Positions 13,251-24,482 of a DNA stretch of 64,000 bases are shown in pieces. Origin of the DNA: Atherinomorus stipes. Its lineage: Eukaryota; Chordata; Actinopteri; Atheriniformes; Atherinidae. The DNA is taken from NCBI GenBank assembly GCA_023101725.1, contig JALJCO010003968.1, positions 1,426,001-1,490,000 of the forward strand. The letters run 5' to 3'. Position numbers and translations under genes: made by a program. Under the pieces are notes generated by a model. That model ran no database searches and was not told where the DNA came from. It saw nothing but the letters and a program-made list of their open reading frames with translations. The stretch's first letter is position 1. Every line of letters starts with the position of its first letter.

Positions 13251-13380
13251 TTCCAATTTTCATCCACATGTGTAATAACTTGTGTCATACATGTACCAAT
13301 GTATGTCTTATTGTTGCCTCTGGTCCAGGTTGTTATTGTAAATGAGAAAGGGTTCTCAATAGAGCTTCCTGCCGGATTAA

Positions 13381-14215
13381 GCTAGGTACACACTACAGGA
13401 TTCCTCAAACCTTACAGATTTAAAGACCACACACTTGATGATTAGAAGACAAATCACCCAAGATCTTTCTCTTCTGATCAATTAGTGTGGGGTGTGCACT
13501 ACGAAGCACACCTCATAACTGATTCTTCAGCAGAGAATCTGGTTCTTCACCATCAATATTCCATATCTCTCGTAGTCAAATGAGACTTCAGTGACAAGAT
13601 TTCAATGACGAGACTTTTAGTGTAAATAAACATAGTGGACTTTCAGCCTCTGACTGGGAAAGAAAAAAAAAACATATTAAAAGAAAAGAAGAAAAGATTG
13701 TGGAAAAAGTCATGGAGACAACGGGGATGTGGGATGTGGGCTGTATGGCGCGAACTGGAGGTTAATAAAAATTATCACCAGCATTAGATAGCTTGGAGAG
13801 TCGGGCTGTGTGCTATGGATGTGTGCTTGTATACGTTTATTTTTCCGTCACACAGCTGTTAGCTGTCACATCTTGATTAGCTATTGTTCCCGTAGCCTAC
13901 ACATGATTTCTCAATGACACAAGTGTTTTTTTGGAATAGGTTGCTGTGAACACACAGTGCATGCTCGGGTCCTCACGGAATGCCACACACAACAACATTT
14001 CTCGTCACAAATATTAAATATGTTCATTGTCTACGATCTCTCCATCTGAAGCCTTCCGAGCGGATTGGACCGGACAAAATCCCTCTTCACTAACCTCACC
14101 CCATAGGAAGTCCGGATATGATGTCATTTGCAAACATCGGACCTTTCTTGGCTTTGATCTTAAGGAGGAGATTGGGACAAAAATTGACCTAATTTTCCTG
14201 TAGTGTGTACCCCCT
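13381..14215. mobile_element. TTAA-type non-autonomous DNA transposon, family D
   Basis: TTAA flanks lie at 13377-13380 and 14216-14219. The terminal inverted repeat is almost perfect over about 16 bp: GGTACACACTACAGGA on the left against TCCTGTAGTGTGTACC on the right. The interior is 835 bp, with a relatively CpG-rich centre (13,700-13,960) that may descend from the 5' end of an autonomous relative, but it has no recognisable transposase. Confidence 0.8.
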
Positions 14216-14219
14216 TTAA

Positions 14220-15904
14220 ATAGAATAAAATGAATCAAATTTGCAGAATTTTACAATGCACATATCTGCCTCTGGGCAAGTGGTTATATAAAAAAAATCA
14301 AAAACTTTAAATGTGTTGCTGACTAACCTGTAGTAAATTTCAAATTTGCTTCAGTGTTTTCAGAGTCACGTTGCCCCATGAGTGTGGCTGTTGACAGCTT
14401 TGCCGAGTATCGAGGTGACCAAGTCTTTGTGCTTATTCATCCCACCAAGAACAGGTTTATCTCAGCAAAAAGTTTAGCCATTTTCCACATTCATTTAAAA
14501 TACTTCAAGGTAGTAACATCTCTTTCACTGATACAAAAACTGATGAGGGCAGCACACCATCTAGAATTTGTTGTGTTTGTTCATTGCCTTTGAATTTGTC
14601 ATTATTCTCTGCCTCTGTAAGTCTGGTATTTCCACTACATCTGATTTTCTCCTCAGTTCCACTTTGGGATCTGTTTTGTTGCAATTTCAAGGACAATTTT
14701 CACCAACTGAAACTGAACAGCAGCTTCCCTACACCTTTCATTGTTTCATTATGACTTCTGCTTGAGCTCCTCCTCTTTGACCCTGCAGCCACTGCTGAAA
14801 GTTTGTGCCCGTGCAGATCAATATAAGGTGCGATGAAAGCTGCACTTCATAGCAACTAGAAGTGTGCACAGCAGAAGTGCTGTCTAAATGGAAAGTGATG
14901 GATTTAAGAAAGAAGAGAGCGCAGGGACCTTTTTAAACTCCAGGCTCTGACTTTTGCAACCTCCACAGTGTCTCTCATCTGAGCCCCAGATTGTTGCCCG
15001 TAGACCACTTATCACTTCCGCAGCTCGTTTCCTTCTCCATGCCCACTTTGGAACTGCCCTCACACTTGATATGCCGCTTAACATTTATAAAAGAAAAAAA
15101 AAATCTCCATATAAATTAACGTAAACAGGAAACACTGTGAAAAGCAAGGGAAATTTTACAAGGCAGATGGAGTAGAATTAATTACATAATTTGGGACATA
15201 ATTACCTGATCACACCATTCATTAATTATGGCATTAATTTAGTTGTCCTTTCTCAATTAGGTTTAAGTGGAATGTGTCAGACACTTCAGATTTAAAACTA
15301 TAAACTGACATCACTACTTGGATTGCTTCTTTAGGGGTAAGTTGCTGCCACAAGAGAGGGGGATTTTAAGAGCCTTGGGATATTTTTCAACCCCGAATGT
15401 GTGACAAGCCTTGCGCTTCACAAAGAACTCTTCGCTTTTTTTTTAAGCCTCAGCACAGGAGGAATTTATTTGGGCCATAAGAAATCCTTTAGTATAGGGA
15501 ATTTATTTGAATGTTCTTGGAAAAGGCATGGTTTGAGTGGTTGTTTGTTTCTCTATCACAAAGATCTAAAAAAGAGAACATATCACTCCTGTTTTCATAT
15601 CTTTAAAAAGGCTTTCTGTGTGCTAAAGAATACTTTAAAAAGTTTAGCTACTGGTGTACAAGACTGAATGGTTTTGGTGAAATATTTTTATCTGAGCTGC
15701 TGATGCCACCAGTATTTCTGAGATAGTTTGGGTCAAGTCTATTTTCCAACCTAAGAGTTAAAACTAAACAAGAAGAATCAGAGTTTAGTTTTTATGCTCC
15801 TCATATCCAGCACAACTTCCAGAAATTTGCAAAATTTGCCCAATTGACCCTTTGCTAAGTCGTGTAATATACTTGGTTGCCAAAGTATATTACTTTGGCT
15901 GGTA
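14220..15904. other. Non-coding stretch with an AT-rich, homeodomain-site-rich block
   Basis: No gene is recognised. At 15175-15255 several TAATTA or ATTAAT motifs occur within about 80 bp (around 15179, 15201, 15223, 15232). That density would suit an enhancer bound by homeodomain factors, but it could also be chance in AT-rich DNA. Confidence 0.35.
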
Positions 15905-16860
15905 ATATACCAGCATGCGATTTTGACACCCAAATCGCGCCTGACGCCCAAAGTTGGACGCTTGGTCACTAAAAAGTCAGACGCTTGATTTCCAGCGGCT
16001 TGGTCTGAACACACCGTACAGCTTGTTTTATACCTCCGGATATGGACGAAATCAGCCCGTCCATACCAAACATTGTCTTCGGTACTGACCTACATACCTC
16101 TGTCTGGTTTCAGTGTTGTTATAAATGTTGCTCCGTACACCCTCTAGGGGTCAGTGTTGCGTTTAAATTTACCACCATTGACAATCGCGAACATGGTGTT
16201 GTTAGAGGCGGTAATTTGCCGTGTCTACTTCAGAAAAGGCGGGAAAAAATAAGTGTACACGGCGATGGCATGTCTGACCACTTAATAACCACAAAGTAAT
16301 TTAAACTTTTGACATTTTTAAATGCCCTCTCCCTACTCTTCTTCTTCGATTTTCCTGAATGGGTAAACTGTAATCTCTGACTACTGTCACCACGATTTCC
16401 AGTGGTATTGCTCCATTTCATCGGGAGCACTGCAGATTTGTAAGCTCTCTCGCAATGGACATAATGGCGTCCGTATCTGTATTTACCGTAGGGTATGAAT
16501 GGGGCTTAAAGGCTGTTACTCAGCAAGAAGCGGGAAGTTGCTTCTTGTTCTCGGGGCCATGGAAATAAAATAATCTCATTTTGTTCTCATGAATGTGATT
16601 GAGGATGACTGGTGTCTTGTTATCGACCCCTCGGCCGAGCATAGCATTCTTCTCGGGGAACTCAGAGAAGTATTATGTGATTGGTCAGACATTTGAGGCA
16701 GGCAGGGTTAACACAGAGACACTTGAAGCAGAGCGTTTTCAATTCTGCATTTCCGCACAAACGAATAGTTTTAATAAACAGCTGATCAAGGTGGTGGGAA
16801 AGTATGAAAGTGTAAATGACATACGTGGCATACTTCTTGTGGAGTATGTATTGACTTGAC
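15905..16860. other. CpG-richer block, probably transposon-derived
   Basis: Base composition differs from the neighbours: CpG dinucleotides are frequent (for example around 15940-15962 and 16180-16270), and the phrase GGTCTGAACACACCGTACAG (16001-16020) resembles fish transposon termini. An 86-codon frame at 16599-16859 has no motif that I recognise. No clear terminal repeats or target duplication were found. Confidence 0.3.
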
Positions 16861-18360
16861 GAAGACTAACTTTTTTCTTGTTCTTGCAGCCTTGTTCTTC
16901 TTGTGGAGTATGCAATAAGCTTAACAGTCTGTTGTGTTGTTAGTTAGAGACAGAGCAGGATTGCCCAGCATCTACTTCATCCCCCCAAGACAGATAATTT
17001 ACTGTTACTTGCAATATGAAATGGCAGAGATGGCTTTGTTAGCCTCCAGTTGCCTACAGTTAGCCTTTCATTTGCCTCACAAAAGTCATACCAGCAGGTG
17101 ACCGTGCACTTCTTTCAGCTGTATTTTCCAAGAGCTTTGCATGTTTCAAAAGTTATTTCAGCTGTTGACAAGTGGAGGTGGGGGTTGATGTCCTCCTCTT
17201 GTTAGACAGAAAAAAACAAAGTAATGCCAGCTTTTCGTCCTGATTTAACTTATCAGTATCAATAAGGAAGCAGAATTATGCATTGTTCTGGAGCTCAGCC
17301 CCTAACAGGACATTGACATCCTGACATGTTCAAGATGTTGACATTTTCACATGTGCGACTCTCTGCGGCTTCAGAAGTGGTAATAACGCGCTTAAACGGC
17401 AAGGCAACAGAAAGCACTACTTGGTTGTTTGAATTCAACTAGCTTACCACTAGATGGGAGTAATTCTTACGCACTGGGGCTCAATTCTCAAAATTATGAA
17501 TTGAACCTATATGTACCTCAGACCCTCCCCAACAGAACAAAATTGATTCTGAGTCGATAGGTTGAATTTTGGCCGAAGATAAAATTAATAAAGATGAAGA
17601 AGCGTTTTTCAAAATGGCTTATAAAAGAATTTCTTTGTTTGTTTGTTTTTGTTTTGTTTTGTTTTTCTGCAGGAGCCACCATTAAACGGAAACTAGCGTT
17701 CAAGAGAAGGGTGTGCTAGAATTCAGACCCATTTGCATGACCAACACCCTAAGGATTAAAACAGTACCCCAGGTGTCACATTATTCAGGCCTAAAACGTT
17801 TAATATTAAAATTTATGAACATCTGTCTGATTCATGAAAAAGTTGGCGTTGAAGCTATCACTGTGATCTCCGAAATAGTGGTGTAACCAATGTTTGAAGG
17901 CTCTGGTTCCAGACAGATTTTTCCCATGCAAATTTTTTATTGGATTGGCGTACCTAAATAAACAGCTACCCCAGAACTCATAGTCACTAAAGGTATCATT
18001 TGACACCTAAAACAGGACCAAACATGGAAGAAATTAACATGGAAGAGTCTTGTGTACCTTTACCTTATCTCAAATTTTACCGTTTTTTGTGTCAAATTAT
18101 GTCTGTAGTTGTGATAAGTTCTGGGGTAGGTGTTTATTTAAGTAAATGATTGTGATATGTGATAATTTAGAAATTTAGTAATATTGTTGATGATGACAAA
18201 TGTCCATTATAAAAGGGAACAACCTGTTATAAATATTAAAAAAGACTGTTACAATAACTTAAACCATTATTATCAGTACTGTAATAATCAGCAGTAATCA
18301 GATATGATAATTGTAACTGGTAATATTAGTTGTTAAAAACAATAATATGAATAATTGTAC
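16861..18360. other. Non-coding, nothing recognised
   Basis: AT-rich sequence with a (TTTG)n-like tract at about 17632-17668. No gene or exon was seen. Confidence 0.5.
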
Positions 18361-18560
18361 TTTACAACAACCCAGATTACTGCATTTAAACAGCCCAACG
18401 ATGAAGTAAAGTTGAAACCTGAACAGGGTTATATGAACAATCCAATTGTTGGGTTGAAAGAATCAATCCAAAGGGTTGGGTTAATTTAACCTAGCATGTC
18501 TGGCCAATAGATAAACTTTGTTGGGTTGGGAAACTACCCAGATTGGGTTGTTTTTAACCC
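18361..18560. repeat. GGGTT/AACCC-rich MITE-like repeat
   Basis: Repeated TTGGGTT and AACCC motifs occur through the block, with AACAACCCAGATTAC near the left end mirrored by CAGATTGGGTTGTTTT at the right end. This is a small inverted-repeat element of a kind frequent in fish. Target duplication was not resolved. Confidence 0.55.
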
Positions 18561-21005
18561 TGAAGGTGTAATTGCAAAATAAAAAAAAATAAATGGCATA
18601 GAAGAACAATATAAAACTAAACATTCAATAATTCGGAGCACAAACAGAACTTTTAAAACAACTGAATATTTTTGCTGCTTCAGCAACTGTATGGAAATAT
18701 TGGAATGCACAGTTTTCTGTGCTTAAAGTTTCATTTCCTTGCTTGACTGTTCACTAAAAATGTAAAAAAAAAAAAGGCAAGAACAAATGTCCCAGCAAGG
18801 CCAGCTTTTTTGATGCAGTTTTAACTATCTGACAAAATACTTCCTGAACCCAAGGGTTTCTTTTTGTACCAGGAGTTTGTAAAATAACTTTAAACAAGCA
18901 TCAGTGCACTGGACAAATAATATTTAAAGAAAAAAAAAACTCTCGGTTCATTTAAATGTTTCTCTTTGTAAAAAAAATTAAATGAATAAATAAATGAAAA
19001 TAATGGTTTTGTTATGCTGCCTGTGTCTGCAAAACCTTGGCATTTCCAAAGTGAAAAACAACAGTGTTTACTCTCTTGTGAAGCAATACAAGTAAAACCG
19101 TGTTCCTTGGAGCTCCATGTCCCAGATGTGCACTGGGGCCTTCTATGGTGGGTGCTTTACTACGGTTTGGTAAGTCAGCATGCACAGCCTTATCTGGAAA
19201 TATCAGTTGCTGCCAACAATTATCCATCTATATTCATAAATATGACAAAGTCGGTGCCAAAGATTCACTCACCAAATACTGTAGATCATTTAGAAACAAC
19301 AGTTTTGCTTTAACAATCATAGACAGACTCATATTTCTGACACGTCTTACTTTAATCTAAAGAAGGATTGACCACAAATTAGAAGACAATTTGAAGTTCA
19401 GTGTGCACACTGATTGGCAATTATGAATATTATAGTATTATGAATAGAAAAGTAAACTGCAAAAGAAAAAGCTGTTATGGAGAGGCACCACTTGCATGGA
19501 GGCGTATTGCAGATGTATTTCCAGGTGATAAGTGAAGGTCACACCTGACTCGCTACTGCAGCCACATTTTGCCAAATGCAAAGCCAACTGCCTTCCAGAT
19601 GTACCTGAAGGTCAAATAAGCATGTACTTAGCCAAGAACATGATTTTATCAAATTTCGTTTAAAAAGTGAGCATCTGCAGCTGTAAGGTTTTTAGTAAAG
19701 ACTCAGTCTCAACTTACATTCTATCACTTGATCTTTAAAACTGTGTTACTGTCCAAACTGCTTCCCCTCTTATTTTTTGGATCCTATCCCATTTCCTACT
19801 TTCGCTATTGCTCTCCTCTGACACATTATCTAAGTGATATCAGAAATATTTTCATTACATTATTCAAAGTTTTGTAAAAGAGAAAAAGCTTGAGAGACAG
19901 TTCCTTGTGACAAAAAAAAAAAAAAAAAAAAAATCCCCATCTTATCCAAACGTTTAAAAAAAGACTGCCATTGCTTTTTTGCTACCCTATAATTGTGTAC
20001 ACTACTGCAAAAATAATGTATTCTAGACTGGGCACAGTACCATTTTCACATGTTATTCACACAAACTCAACAACATGAAATTCAATGTTCTGCTCCGTTC
20101 CTCCCTCCTTCCAGTGGATGTATTCGTGCACTTGCCGTCTCAGCCACGAGAAAAACTATTTATCAAGCTGCTATTTATCAGGCTGCTAATCAACCTGATA
20201 ACCTGCAGCTGTGCTTACTGGCTGGCTGAGCCCCCCTTCACAACCCTCTGCTATACTCTCTGTTTCTCACTTGCATGCTTACAAAGTAAATCCTGGAACA
20301 AATTTAAAGACTTAATACCCTGTGCAAGTGTGAAAGACAGATTAGCAGGTTACAGAATTAGAACTGTGAGCAGAATCTTCAGATTTCTGATCATTTCTAT
20401 AATTAATCCATTCAAAGTATAATAAAATATGTTGATTTATTGGGAAGTCATATAAAAAAAGAAAAAAAATCATGCCCTGGTTCCCTGGATAGAGAGGTAA
20501 GTCCATTACAGTCACTTTCAAAATAAGGAATGAGGTTAATTGTCATCCACATGGAGATAGAACCAATTTAGTTTTTTAAAAAATATTTCTGTATGTGCAT
20601 CACACAAAATGAGCTTGCAACTCACATGACAAGGTGTTGTGTTTAGAGAATCGAGGGTTAATAACCCCCCAGCATACAGTAGTCAGATGGTATAGGCGAG
20701 GTTGGACATCTGTGGCCAGATATGTTGGTTAGGGTTAGGGGTAAGGGTTTGACTAATCAGTCACTAATCACCACAGGTTGTGGGCAGAGTTGGACATCTG
20801 ACCCCGTCCAATATCTGTCCTTGTTCTGCAAGCTGCAGACAGGACCTTCTCCACAAAACCACTGAAAAAACAAAGCCTACAGTTAGCCCCATGATGCTGT
20901 TACAAAAATAAACCAAAACAGAGAAGAAGACATGAAGCGTGCTCAGTAAGTGCAATGTCATAGCTTCTGCAGGGTGATGCATACTGGTAAAAGGAGAGGT
21001 TGGAT
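18561..21005. other. Non-coding stretch with poly-A tract
   Basis: No gene is recognised. A poly-A run lies at 19912-19933. The block at 20125-20225 contains several GATA-like sites (CTGATAACC, TTTATCA) and an E-box CAGCTG, which could be regulatory but is untested. Two direct copies of GTTGGACATCTG occur at 20701 and 20790. Confidence 0.4.
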
Positions 21006-21007
21006 GA

Positions 21008-21190
21008 TGTCATCATCAGTGTTGGGAATGTTACTTTAAAAAAGTAATTATAATTATAATTATAGTTATTATAGTTATTATAATTATAGTTATTAATTAC
21101 TTCTAAAAAAAAAAAGTAATGGCGTTTGTTACAGAGTTACAGCTTTACAAAAATAACTGTTTACTTGGAAAAGTAGTTATTCTGTTATTT
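21008..21190. repeat. GTTGGGAATGTTACTTT-type interspersed repeat
   Basis: It begins with GTGTTGGGAATGTTACTTTA followed by AAAAGTAATTATAATT-type sequence. This is a signature of a DNA-transposon-derived repeat very common in fish. The AT core is an internal short tandem array of TATAATTATAGTTATTA. Confidence 0.6.
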
Positions 21191-21224
21191 GTTCCTTTTG
21201 ATGTAACTTTAAATCAATCTTTAT

Positions 21225-21420
21225 GTTTGGGTCAAGCCAAGCCAACTTTATTTATAAAGCACTTTCAAGACAGCAACAGCTGAACAAAGTGCTGTACAGG
21301 CACAATAAATAAAATCAAATAATCAAGAATCAATTAACAAATAGGAACACGATACAAACTATAAAAAGCAATAAAAGAAATAAAAGAAGATGGCTAAAGA
21401 TGGATAAAACGCCAGGGAAA
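21225..21420. repeat. TTTATAAAGCAC...ACAAAGTGCTGTACAG retroposon repeat
   Basis: The block contains CCAACTTTATTTATAAAGCA and ACAAAGTGCTGTACAGGC, the usual signature of a fish SINE/LINE 3' region, followed by an AATAAAT-rich tail. Orientation and superfamily are not certain. Confidence 0.55.
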
Positions 21421-21627
21421 AAAAGGTGAAGATGAAGACAGATCCAGTGTGCAGAACTCGTGTAATATATCTTCAGTATTAACTATTGACTGAATTTGGG
21501 TCATGGGTGAAAGAAATAACTCAGGGAAACTTGTTGCTCGATCTATGATGCTGTTTTCTTCTTAAACTGGTTTCATACTCGCGCTGTGTCAGGTTGGGGA
21601 CGCTGATAATAATAATAATAGCCTAAC

Positions 21628-22416
21628 TATGTTTTAACAAGAAAAATGCTGTTCCCGGTGACTCCCTTGCCAAGTTAGTATAATAGAAGCAAAACAGCAA
21701 CGCTACGTCCGTATGTTTTAATTCGTCATCAAAATACAGATTTATACAATAAAATTTAAAACACAACAATCTCTGTTTTTCGTCAGGTTACTTTACATTT
21801 TTATTAATGATGTGAGTGCGTGCTTGGCTGTAGACTGCACTACAAACACAGGCTTTTTGCCCCCTGGTTGCACAACTGCAAACAGGAAACCCATTTATAT
21901 GGGCTGGGGGAGGAGGGAGATGTGTGTAAGTGGTTGGAGGAAAGAGGTGATGGGGGAGGGAGGGAGGGAGGGAGGGAGGCGTGTGCTTGTGTGTTGGGAG
22001 TGGAGTGATGTGGGGACGTGTGCAAGGGGGTGGAGGAAGAGTGGTGTGAATGTGTCAGGTTGGAGGGAAGGGGTGGGGCGGTGCATGTGTGTGGGGGGTG
22101 TGCGTGTGGGTATTGGGGGTATAGATGGGTTTCCTGTTTACAAACATTGGCAGTTGCGCCCGCACCCAGGGGGCAAAAAGCCTGTGTTTTGTATTGGAGT
22201 CTACGGCCAAACACGCACTCATTCATAAAAATGTAAAGTAACCCGACGAAACTAACAGAGATCGTTGTGCTTTAAATTATATTGAATAAATCTGTATTTT
22301 GATGACGAATAACAAAATACCGACGCTGCGTTGCTGTGTTATATTTATATCACGATTACACTAACTTGGCAAGGGAGTCATCCCCCGGAAACGGCATTTT
22401 TCTTGTTAAAACATGG
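21628..22416. mobile_element. Foldback element with G-rich loop
   Basis: The left arm (21628-21893) and right arm (22125-22416) are inverted copies of each other with moderate divergence. Landmarks are TGTTTTAACAAGAAAAATGC at the outer left end against its complement at about 22395-22414, and GGCTTTTTGCCCCCTGG near 21851 against its complement near 22167. The 231 bp loop (21894-22124) is almost free of C on the plus strand and very rich in GGG and GTG. A partial third version of arm plus loop lies at 23325-23516. No transposase is encoded. Large foldbacks are known in several DNA transposon groups; the family is unknown to me. Confidence 0.7.
21952..21979 (+). other. Predicted G-quadruplex motif
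   Basis: Seven consecutive G-runs of three or more, each separated by a single A, satisfy the usual G-quadruplex rule. The motif sits inside the loop of the foldback element. Confidence 0.8.
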
Positions 22417-22451
22417 ATATTATTCGCGTTGAGCCTCATTTGAAATTTGTC

Positions 22452-22689
22452 TATAAAACCTGAGTTAGAAAGCGGCTTAAACTTTCGTTTAGACTCTTTG
22501 TTCAAACCAAAAGAGGCCACAACAATCTGCAGCCTGCAGCAGGTTCAGTTCAGCTTCGTGTCGTCCTCACCTCCTCCATACAGGAGCAACTTTCACTAGT
22601 TTGGGATTAAACCAGGCAAAGACGACATCATCACTACGTTTGGAAAGGAGCTGATTCCAGCTGTTAGGGACTAACACGCATTGCTGTCG
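22452..22689 (+). promoter_or_regulatory. Candidate TATA promoter and short first exon
   Basis: A TATAAAA box (22452-22458) is followed by about 230 bp ending in a good splice donor (TCG|GTAAGT, boundary 22689/22690) in CpG-richer sequence than the surroundings. No ATG-initiated long frame is present, so it would be a 5' untranslated exon. It lies between two copies of the foldback module, so it may be the promoter of a transposon rather than of a host gene. No downstream coding exon was recognised. Confidence 0.3.
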
Positions 22690-23324
22690 GTAAGTTTCGC
22701 TGCTTGTGTAACGTTCTGCTTTATTGTGTGTGAGATCGTGGTAGACAGTAGACAGACTAGCTAACTGCTAGCAAGCTAACGGTAGAAACTCAAACGCCAT
22801 CTGATTTACGACCCCGTACTTCGTACTAAATCTCCGGGATGCGTTGTTATGCCACGTGAACGTTCGTAAACGGCTCCACCATCAGTTTCTTCTTCTTTTT
22901 TAAGTTCGTGTCTAAGCAGCAGAGGACGGCTGTCACACACAGTGTTTACAGTTTATGTCATGCAGCCGATCGCGGCGGTGATGCTGCTATTACAGTCTTC
23001 CCACTAGAATACGGGAATAATTTCTGCCTCCGCCGTGGTTTAATCCTATATGTGACCATGGTGAAAGACCAAATAAATCCTTGTCTGAACCGGAATAAGT
23101 TATCTGGGAGGGTTTTCTGAAGATCAGTCACGCCTACTGTCCTATTTTCACCATTTTCAACTGTTCACATGCAATAATGTTTTGATTTTTGCAACCGAAC
23201 AAATACCAGGACTCAAACATTATATTTCCCCGACACTTTCACGTCATATCTTGACCTAATCTGCATTAAAAGTCGAGTTTTGTATGTAAAACACCCGTCT
23301 GCTCATAGTTCAATAATGCTTTTC
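22690..23324. other. CpG-containing non-coding segment between foldback copies
   Basis: The sequence carries GCTAGC and CGATCGCGGCGG-like blocks and a 70-codon frame (22908-23120) without recognisable motifs. It may belong to the same composite transposon as its neighbours. Confidence 0.35.
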
Positions 23325-23516
23325 CTGTGTTTTCTTGCCCCCTGGTTGCGTGCGCATCCTATCTGTGACGTTGCTCAGAAACCCATCTATAGGGAGGTGG
23401 GGGTGTATGTATGTGGGGTGGAGGGAGGAGTGTGTGTGTCAGGTTGGAGGGTGGGGTGGGTTGGTGCATTTGTGTGGGGGGGAATGCATGTGGATGTTGG
23501 GGGTATAGACAAGTTT
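23325..23516. repeat. Second partial copy of the foldback arm and G-rich loop
   Basis: TTCTTGCCCCCTGG (23332) matches the arm, and TGTGTCAGGTTGGAGGG (near 23435) together with TTGGGGGTATAGA (near 23497) matches the loop of 21628-22416. Order and orientation are the same as in the first copy, so this is a direct duplication of half the structure. Confidence 0.7.
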
Positions 23517-24197
23517 CACGGCCGAAACCATGGGAGCCGCCGTGTCTGCTCGTTGACTGAACTCGATGACTGAAAAGTGGATATCGTTAAACCCAAAAAG
23601 CGGTCTTGGACATTTTGTGCCGTACGTGGCTGCAGCAGCTTGTGAAAACCATTAAATATGAACCTTGTAAACTGAGCGGACTCACCATAGGACGGCAGCC
23701 ACGCAGCTACGTGACCGACCACCTGGTGCAGCCTGCTGTCTCAAACTCTCCATTCTCCTTAACTCAAAAAAAAAAGAATATCCACTGTAACCACCACTCA
23801 AGCCTTCAGACAGGAATAATCCAGACACTGGCTCGGTGTTGAACATTTGTCTTCGTGGACACTAAACTGCCATGTGTGTCGCTATCAACACACCGCCAAC
23901 TGCATCACTATGTAAGTCTATGGCGTTCCTGTTTTATCACCATAGGACTAAACAAAGTACAAAAATATATTGCTAATTGTAACATCTGGTCATTTCATCA
24001 CATTATCCTCTCAGTTCAGTGTTGTAGCAGGTGAGGAAGTAATGAAACATGTTCTTTTATAAGAAATAAATGAGAATGTTGCCATTTTAGAGACATCACT
24101 ATTCAGTGTAAATGAATGCAGATATTATCGACCAGAAGCGCTTGGCAGATATTGATTGACTGCGGAAGTAAAACAGAAATGTCTGTGAAACTTGTCT
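23517..24197. other. Non-coding, nothing firmly recognised
   Basis: Moderate CpG content up to about 23,730, then AT-rich sequence. Short frames (97 and 78 codons) have no recognisable motif. Confidence 0.4.
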
Positions 24198-24355
24198 ATA
24201 CACTCTCAAAAATAGAGGTACAAGACAGGAACATTTCTGTACCTGTAGGTACAATTTTTACAAATGTTCTCTCAAAAGTACAATAATGGTCTTTATAAGG
24301 CCAGAAGTGTACCTCTATACTATTAAAAAGGGTCCAAAGTAATATAGAGTACAAA
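24198..24355. repeat. Fish MITE-like repeat rich in GTAC
   Basis: It begins CTCTCAAAAATAGAGGTACA and contains several GTAC-centred motifs (AGGTACAA, AAGTACAA, TGTACCT). I recognise this as a small repeat found widely in fish. The GT microsatellite follows directly at its right end. Confidence 0.5.
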
Positions 24356-24358
<3 letters not shown>

Positions 24359-24431
<73 letters not shown>

Positions 24432-24444
24432 GGGGGGGGGGGGG
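24359..24444. repeat. (GT)n microsatellite with poly-G end
   Basis: About 35 GT units run into sixteen G. The same tract read on the minus strand gives an artificial poly-histidine/threonine frame. Confidence 0.97.
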
Positions 24445-24482
24445 CTGCCCCAGGGCTCCAAGCTGTGTCTTATTATACTTGA

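Noticed and set aside
16599..16859. 86-codon frame in a CpG-rich block
   Set aside because: No motif or splice context recognised; the block looks transposon-derived.
21812..22228. Overlapping frames of 138 codons (plus) and 128 codons (minus)
   Set aside because: Both come from the C-poor G-rich loop and its arms, where stops are rare by composition on both strands; no domain features.
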